From positions 1-64,000 of the forward strand of contig CAMGRL010000006.1 in the NCBI GenBank assembly GCA_946061515.1: a DNA stretch of 64,000 bases. Direction: 5' to 3'. The stretch is from an uncultured Clostridia bacterium (lineage in GTDB: Bacteria; Bacillota; Clostridia; Oscillospirales; Oscillospiraceae). Every line of letters begins with the position of its first letter. Positions within the stretch are counted from its first letter, which is position 1. A program made the position numbers and the translations under genes. The notes below the pieces were generated by a model that had not been told where the DNA came from, made no database searches, and saw nothing but the letters and a program-made list of their open reading frames with translations. This document shows positions 58,502 through 64,000 of this stretch, in pieces.

Positions 58502-60547
58502 ATGATCACTGACATGAAAAACGCCAAACTCTTCAGCCCCCTTCAGCTTGGCCGCACCACGCTGAAGAACCGCATAGCAATGGCTCCCATGAGCATGCAC
58601 TACGAGGCCACCGACGGCACCGTGCCCAAGCAGCTGGCCGACATTTTTGTCCGCCGTGCAGAGGGCGGCGTCGGCTACGTCGTTATCGACGCCGTGACCG
58701 TTGACCACAAATACTGGTACATCGGCAAGACCACCGCTCTGGACAAGGACAGCCTGGTTCCCCAGTTCGCCGCTTTCGCCAAGAGAGTCAGCGACGCGGG
58801 CAGCACTCTGTTCCCCCAGATCATTCACCCCGGTCCCGAGTCCATCTGTGCGCTCAAGGGCATCAAGCCCCTGGGCCCCTCCGTTAACACCAACGCCAAC
58901 GGCCATGTCTGCAGAGAGATCACCATTGACGAGATCCACAAGGTAGTCAAGCAGTACGGCCAGGCCGCCCGCCGTGCCGAAGAGGCCGGCTGCGGCGGTA
59001 TCGCCCTGCACACCGCCCACGCTTACATGCTGCCCGGCGCTTTCCTGTCCCCCCTGCGCAACAAGCGCATGGACGAGTACGGCGGCTGCATCGACAACCG
59101 CGCCCGCTTCATCCTCGAGGTCATCGAGGAGGTCCGCAGAAACGTCAGCCGCGACTTCCCCATCGTTCTGCGTGTCTCCGGCGACGAGCGCATTGCCGGC
59201 GGCAACTCTCTGGAAGAGATGCTGTACCTGGCGCCCAAGTTTGAGGCAGCCGGCGTGGATATGCTGGAGGTTTCCGGCGGCGTTCAGTACGAAGGTCTCC
59301 AGAACATTCTGCCCGCCCACAGCCAGAAGATCGGCAAGAACGTCTACGAAGCCTCCGAGATCAAGAAGGTTGTCAATATCCCCGTTTTCGTGGTTGGCAA
59401 GATCAACGACATCCGCTACGCTGCCGACATCGTGGAGCGCGGTCTGGTTGACGGCGTGACTCTGGGCCGTCCCCTGCTGGCCGATCCCGACCTGCCCAAG
59501 AAGGCCTACGAGAACCGCTTTGACGACATCACTCCCTGCGGTTCCTGCGCCGGCCGCTGCATCACCCCCGAGAATCCCATGCACCCTGTCTGCAAGTGCC
59601 ACATCAACCCCCTGGTTGGCTGCGAGTATGACTTCCCCTTCAATCCCACCGACAAGCCCAAGAAGCTGCTGGTCATCGGCGCCGGCCCCGGCGGTATGTA
59701 CACCGCTGTCACCGCTGCCGAGCGCGGCCACGACGTGACCGTTTGGGAAAAGAGCAACCGCATCGGCGGTCAGCTGAACCTGGCTGTTGTCTCTCCCGGC
59801 AAGCAGGAGATGACCAAGTGGCTCGTCCACCTGAACTACCGCGCCAAGAATGCCGGCGTCAAGTTCGAGTTCAAGAAGGAAGCCACCGTTGACCTGGTCA
59901 AGGAGTTCGCTCCCGACGCCGTTGTTGTGGCCACCGGCGCAAAGCCCTTCATTCCCACCTTTATCAAGGGCGTCGATCCTGCCAAGGCCATCACCACCCA
60001 CGACATTCTCAGCCGCAAGGTCACCATTCCCAACGGCCGTGTCTGCATCCTGGGCGGCGGCGAGGTCGCCTGCGAGACCGCCGAGATGATCTTCAACGAT
60101 GCCCGTCCCCACTCCATCTACACCCCCAACTTCAGAAACGGCGATGTGGACATCACCCTGGTTGAGATGATGCCTCAGATGATGACCGGCGTCTGCCAGC
60201 CCAACCGCAGTGTTGCCATGGAGGCGCTGCGTCACCACGGCGCAAAGATGTTCGTCAACTCCAAGGTTATGGAGCTTAACGAGTACACCATCCAGGTGAA
60301 CGCCGGCGGCAAGGTGCACGACGTTGTCAAGCACGACGTCAAGATCCAGCATCTTGAGGACGGCAGCGAAGAGTGGCTCAAGTGCTTCGACTACGTCATT
60401 CTGGGTCTGGGCTCCAGAAAGTACGATCCTCTGTCCGAGGAGCTGAAGGCCTTCGTGCCCGAGGTGTATGTGATCGGCGACGCCGTTAAGCCCGGCCAGT
60501 CCAGCGATGCCATGCATCAGGGCTTCCATGTGGCTTACGACCTGTAA
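58502..60547 (+). CDS. baiH: BaiH-type NADH:flavin oxidoreductase
   Basis: KLFSPLQLGRTTLKNRIAMAPMSMHYEATDGTVPKQLADIFVRRAEGGVGYVVIDAVTVD; PQIIHPGPESIC; HAYMLPGAFLSPLRNKRMDEYGG; C-x2-C-x3-C Fe-S motif; matches recalled C. scindens BaiH. Confidence 0.93.
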   Translation: MITDMKNAKLFSPLQLGRTTLKNRIAMAPMSMHYEATDGTVPKQLADIFVRRAEGGVGYVVIDAVTVDHKYWYIGKTTALDKDSLVPQFAAFAKRVSDAGSTLFPQIIHPGPESICALKGIKPLGPSVNTNANGHVCREITIDEIHKVVKQYGQAARRAEEAGCGGIALHTAHAYMLPGAFLSPLRNKRMDEYGGCIDNRARFILEVIEEVRRNVSRDFPIVLRVSGDERIAGGNSLEEMLYLAPKFEAAGVDMLEVSGGVQYEGLQNILPAHSQKIGKNVYEASEIKKVVNIPVFVVGKINDIRYAADIVERGLVDGVTLGRPLLADPDLPKKAYENRFDDITPCGSCAGRCITPENPMHPVCKCHINPLVGCEYDFPFNPTDKPKKLLVIGAGPGGMYTAVTAAERGHDVTVWEKSNRIGGQLNLAVVSPGKQEMTKWLVHLNYRAKNAGVKFEFKKEATVDLVKEFAPDAVVVATGAKPFIPTFIKGVDPAKAITTHDILSRKVTIPNGRVCILGGGEVACETAEMIFNDARPHSIYTPNFRNGDVDITLVEMMPQMMTGVCQPNRSVAMEALRHHGAKMFVNSKVMELNEYTIQVNAGGKVHDVVKHDVKIQHLEDGSEEWLKCFDYVILGLGSRKYDPLSEELKAFVPEVYVIGDAVKPGQSSDAMHQGFHVAYDL

Positions 60548-60576
60548 TTGAAGCGATTCACGAAAAGTTTTCCCTT

Positions 60577-60612
60577 TCCCCGGACAGCACGCTGTCCGGG
60601 GAATTTTTCTTT
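60577..60612 (+). terminator. Intrinsic terminator after baiH
   Basis: CCCCGGACAGCACGCTGTCCGGGGAATTTTTCTT. Confidence 0.85.
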
Positions 60613-60628
60613 TCCTTCTCCCTGTTTT

Positions 60629-60791
60629 ATACTAATCCCTGATAAAAACATTCAACGCTTTCCGGCAAAATTTGCGCCATGCTGCGTTGGCTTTCTTGAC
60701 CATATATCTCCATTATGCTCTGCGAAAGCCGCCTTGCCTGCCACAAATTTTGCGCGGAAATCCAATAAAGCTTTTTATCCGGGATTAGTAT
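60629..60791. repeat. TIR-bounded ~163-bp MITE-like palindromic element 1
   Basis: ATACTAATCCCTGATAAAAA...TTTTTATCCGGGATTAGTAT (20-bp TIR, one mismatch); internal inverted CAAAATTTGCGC/GCGCAAAATTTG. Confidence 0.7.
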
Positions 60792-60944
60792 CAGGCCGGT
60801 CCTGAAGGAGCAGAATAAGAAATGGACCAACGGAAGCCCGGAAAAATTCCGTCGAAATCTTGCTTTTTTTCGCAAGTGCTGGTAATCTATAGTTAAAAAA
60901 ACGAAAGTGTTTTTCATCCGCATAAAGCGAGGTGTGGGGTTTTC

Positions 60945-62186
60945 ATGAAAAAAAAGAGCAGGCCCTTGTGCGAAAAGCCCAGAAGCGGCGTTTTCTGCGG
61001 TCCGGACAAGTACCTGGCGCTCCAGGAATACACCATCACCGAGGAGATGTACCCGGTAATGGAGCTGGACAGCTATTTTGTCTTTGTCCGCAGCGGCAAA
61101 GGGATTTTTATCATCAACGGCGAGGAGTTTCATGTGGAGCCCGGCTGCATGGCCTGGATCCAGGCCACCCAGGTGCTCACCATCTGCCCGGACTTCGGCG
61201 ATCCGATGTGTCTCTGGGTATGCGCCTACGATTATCAGCTCCTCAGCTACTATCTCTTCCGCCAGATCAGCGCCACCAACGAGACGGAGATCGTCAACGG
61301 CATCCCGGTCATCGGCCCGGAGGGGCAGGAGCTGCGGGATATCGAGCGGCTTTTCTGCCAGTTCCGGGAGCTCTGCAAAAAAGGCAGCCGGGGCTCCGCG
61401 GTGATCCGAAGCTCCTATCTGCGGAAAATTGAGATCCTGTACAACCGGGTGGCGGGCAGAATGCGGGACCAGTACAAGACCAGCGACATGCCCCTTGGCC
61501 GCCGGGCCAGCCTGTATATCGCCGCCCACAGCGCGGAAAACCTGAGCTCCGAAAAGGTGGCCAAGGCCGTAGGCGCCAGTGAGTCGGCCATGAACCACGC
61601 CCTGCTGGTGGTGACGGGGATGAATTTCAACCAATATCTCAGCCGTCTGCGGCTGGTGCTGGCCACCACCTATTTTCTCTATGACAGCCTCCCCTTTGAC
61701 TATATCGCCTCCATCTCCGGCTTCAATATGGATATCACCTTCTTCCGCCGCTTCAAGAGCTTAACCGGCATGACGCCCCAGAGCTACCGGGAGCAGATGC
61801 TCTGCGACGGCAAGGACGGCAGCATCTACCGGGGTATGATCATGAGCGAGACACTGATCTCCGCCATCAGCTATCTCTATGAAAATCTGACGGAGTATAT
61901 CGACGTGGAGACGCTGGCCAAAGCCCTTTATACTTCAGGCAGCATCCTGCGCAGCCAGTTTAAATCCCGCCTGAACACCAGCTACAAGCAGGTGCTGTCC
62001 CAGTTCCGGGTACGCTACGCGGAAGCCCTGCTGACCACCACGGATCTGCCCACGGTGGATATCGCCATCGAGTCCGGCTTCGGCTCGGACAGGACCATGG
62101 GCAGAGTGTTTTACAGCATCAACGGCATGACTCCCTGCGAGTTCAGGAAGCTGCGCACCGGCAGGAGAAGCAGAAATGGTAAATAA
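60945..62186 (+). CDS. AraC-family regulator with N-terminal cupin-like sensor and two AraC HTH modules
   Basis: FNMDITFFRRFKSLTGMTPQSYREQM and FGSDRTMGRVFYSINGMTPCEFRKLRTG both match AraC C-terminal HTH patterns. Confidence 0.85.
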   Translation: MKKKSRPLCEKPRSGVFCGPDKYLALQEYTITEEMYPVMELDSYFVFVRSGKGIFIINGEEFHVEPGCMAWIQATQVLTICPDFGDPMCLWVCAYDYQLLSYYLFRQISATNETEIVNGIPVIGPEGQELRDIERLFCQFRELCKKGSRGSAVIRSSYLRKIEILYNRVAGRMRDQYKTSDMPLGRRASLYIAAHSAENLSSEKVAKAVGASESAMNHALLVVTGMNFNQYLSRLRLVLATTYFLYDSLPFDYIASISGFNMDITFFRRFKSLTGMTPQSYREQMLCDGKDGSIYRGMIMSETLISAISYLYENLTEYIDVETLAKALYTSGSILRSQFKSRLNTSYKQVLSQFRVRYAEALLTTTDLPTVDIAIESGFGSDRTMGRVFYSINGMTPCEFRKLRTGRRSRNGK

Positions 62187-62772
62187 AAACGTATTTGAAA
62201 AGGAACAGGGCACGCCGGAAAAGGTCCCTGGCAAACCGATTTTTTTCGGTTCCCATGACTATTTTGTGGAAAACGTGCTGCCGGACAACATTCAGGCCCG
62301 GCTGCGCCGGATCAGCGCCCCCACCCCCTATGTGAATAACCGGGACGAGGTGTTTCTCCTGGTGCGTTCCGGCACCGGCACCATGACGGTGAACGGGCTG
62401 GAGTACCGGCTCAAGCCCAACACCCTCATCAACCTGGGTCCCTTCCACCGTTACCGCTTCATCCCCGACAAGGGCACGGCCCTGGAGATCGCCGACAGCC
62501 GCATGAACAGTGGCACCTATGTCTACATGATCGCCAACCCCTACCTGAAGCGCAAGCAGTTTTTCGTCACCTCCGAGCCGCCGGTGGTGCATCTGACCGG
62601 TCTGCTGGCCGAGGTGGCCAACGACGCCATGACCGGCCTGCTGGCCGAAATGGAGAACAAATCTGAGGACAGAATGCAGCTCTGCTTCTGCTATATGATG
62701 GACCTGTTCGGCATCATTACCGACATGATGCCCAAGAGCTATTTCCGCAAAACCGATGCCGGAAACGACTGA
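62176..62772 (+). CDS. Stand-alone AraC-type cupin sensor domain without HTH
   Basis: RDEVFLLVRSGTGTMTVNGLEYRLKPNTLINLGPFHRYRFIPDKG; 11-nt overlap with the upstream regulator; no C-terminal HTH. Confidence 0.7.
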   Translation: MVNKNVFEKEQGTPEKVPGKPIFFGSHDYFVENVLPDNIQARLRRISAPTPYVNNRDEVFLLVRSGTGTMTVNGLEYRLKPNTLINLGPFHRYRFIPDKGTALEIADSRMNSGTYVYMIANPYLKRKQFFVTSEPPVVHLTGLLAEVANDAMTGLLAEMENKSEDRMQLCFCYMMDLFGIITDMMPKSYFRKTDAGND

Positions 62773-62932
62773 TACTAATTCTTGATTAAAAGATTTAATC
62801 AGCGGCGCAGGGATATTGGTGCAAGACAAGGCAGAGGAACGCCGCCATACTTTGTGTATGGCAAGTGACGATAACACAGTATTGCACCAATAGACCAAGC
62901 TGATATTAAAGATTGAAATCGAGAATTAGTAT
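62772..62932. repeat. TIR-bounded ~161-bp MITE-like palindromic element 2
   Basis: ATACTAATTCTTGAT...ATCGAGAATTAGTAT; outer ATACTAAT shared with element 1. Confidence 0.7.
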
Positions 62933-62939
62933 GAGGGAA

Positions 62940-63022
62940 AACACCCCATATTCTGAATTTGACCGGCTGTACGGGTCCTTATGTCCAGGCATCGGCGCGG
63001 CGAGGTCGGAATATGGGGTTTT
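62940..63022. terminator. Terminator-like inverted repeat upstream of the SDR
   Basis: ACCCCATATTC...GAATATGGGGTTTTAT with a long loop. Confidence 0.4.
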
Positions 63023-63222
63023 ATCGTATTTCTGCTGGTAAAAGTTTATTTTTTGGCATACGGATATGCGAAAGAAAAGGATATTTTGGCGGTCTATGGC
63101 TCCGGAAAACTGTTAAAATATTGTCGCACGAATAAAAAATCTGGTGGCGTGTAACGGGGTTTGGGAAGGCCCCTGAGTCAGTCAACACTATTTTTATTTG
63201 AGAAGAAAGGAAGTACTTCAAC

Positions 63223-63990
63223 ATGTTTGAAAACGAATTCAAAGGCAAAGTAGTAGTCATCAGCGGCGGCAGCCGTGGTATCGGCTTTGCAGCCGTCAAG
63301 GGCTTTCTGGCCAACGGCGCAAAGGTCTGCTTCCTCAGCCACTATGAGGAGACCGGCGCAAAGGCTCTGGCCGCGCTGAAGGAGATCAACCCCGACTACG
63401 AAGTCATGACCAAGGCCATCGACCTGTGCGATTTCAAGGCAGCTCAGGATCTGTACAAGGAAGTCATTGCCAAGTGGGGCCGCATCGACGTGCTCATCAA
63501 CAACGCTGGTACCGACTGCCCCACCTGGCTCACCAAGCTGAAACAGTCCGAGTGGGACGCCGTCTGCAACCTGAACCAGAAGGCTGTCTTCAACATGAGC
63601 AAGTACGCCATTGATTACCTGAAGAAGACCAAGGGCTGCATCATCAACACCGCCTCCGTCGCCGGCGTTTACGGCTCCCCCACCGGTCTGCCCTACCCCG
63701 CCTCCAAGGCCGCTGTTATCGCCATGACCAAGTCCATGGCTTACTCCTTCGCTCCCAACGGCGTTCGCGTCAACTGCATCGCTCCGGGCGTTGTTGAGAC
63801 CGACATGACCGCCGGCATGCCCGACTTCGCCAAGAAGTCCGTCGGCGACACCATCCCCATGAAGCGCTTCGGCCAGCCCGAGGATATTGCCAACGCCATG
63901 ATGTTCCTGGCCTCCAGCGCAGCATCCTACGTCACCGGCGCCTGCCTGCAGGTAGACGGCGGCTACCGTCCCAGCAACCTGCTCAACTGA
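63223..63990 (+). CDS. BaiA-like SDR (candidate 3-alpha-hydroxysteroid dehydrogenase)
   Basis: VVVISGGSRGIGFAAVKGFLANGAKV; INTASVAGVYGSPTGLPYPASKAAVIAMTKS; GVVETDMTAGMPDFAKKSVGDTIPMKRFGQPEDIANAMMFLASS; resembles recalled BaiA2. Confidence 0.85.
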   Translation: MFENEFKGKVVVISGGSRGIGFAAVKGFLANGAKVCFLSHYEETGAKALAALKEINPDYEVMTKAIDLCDFKAAQDLYKEVIAKWGRIDVLINNAGTDCPTWLTKLKQSEWDAVCNLNQKAVFNMSKYAIDYLKKTKGCIINTASVAGVYGSPTGLPYPASKAAVIAMTKSMAYSFAPNGVRVNCIAPGVVETDMTAGMPDFAKKSVGDTIPMKRFGQPEDIANAMMFLASSAASYVTGACLQVDGGYRPSNLLN

Positions 63991-64000
63991 GCATAAGGCA

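Noticed and set aside
56112-60529. 586-aa and 680-aa ORFs antisense to baiCD and baiH
   Set aside because: Shadow ORFs; sense strands match BaiCD/BaiH along their full length.
55944-60547. Interpretation of both flavoenzymes as generic 2,4-dienoyl-CoA reductases or enoate reductases
   Set aside because: Same superfamily, but full-length similarity to recalled BaiCD and BaiH plus a linked BaiE makes the bai assignment more specific; phylogeny is still needed.
1-64000. CRISPR arrays, rRNA, tRNA, prophage or integrase genes
   Set aside because: No regularly spaced repeat-spacer pattern, rRNA/tRNA-like sequence or recognisable integrase/phage proteins were seen, although tRNA detection by eye is not exhaustive.

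Overview
A 64-kb, GC-rich window, most consistent with a Firmicutes/Clostridia (Oscillospiraceae-like) gut chromosome; taxonomy is inferred from gene content and style only. Most of it is housekeeping and accessory content: a nucleotidyltransferase/galE pair, two ECF-type sigma/anti-sigma modules, Dus, Na/Pi symporter, RluA-type synthase, CnaB/SpaA adhesin, PrmA, an RR-HK-HtrA operon, PepV-like peptidase, PlsY, several transporters, a glycogen locus (glgB-glgA-GH13), and a glycan locus with ugd, four 'sugar-transfer associated' ATP-grasp proteins, a TupA-like ATP-grasp, two GT2s and a polysaccharide pyruvyl transferase. The right end (about 54.5-64 kb) is the most important region. It holds a rearranged bile-acid-inducible (bai) 7-dehydroxylation-type locus: baiCD-baiE-SDR on the minus strand, a divergent baiH, two AraC/cupin regulators bracketed by two ~160-bp terminal-inverted-repeat elements, and a BaiA-like SDR at the window edge. 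The BaiE homologue keeps the residues I recall as catalytic (Y30, D35, Y54, H83, D106, and the R146 equivalent). The gene order differs from the baiBCDEA2FGHI operon of Clostridium scindens, and no baiB, baiF, baiG or baiI is visible in the window. No rRNA, tRNA or CRISPR was seen. All family calls come from reading the translations and from memory; no database search was run.
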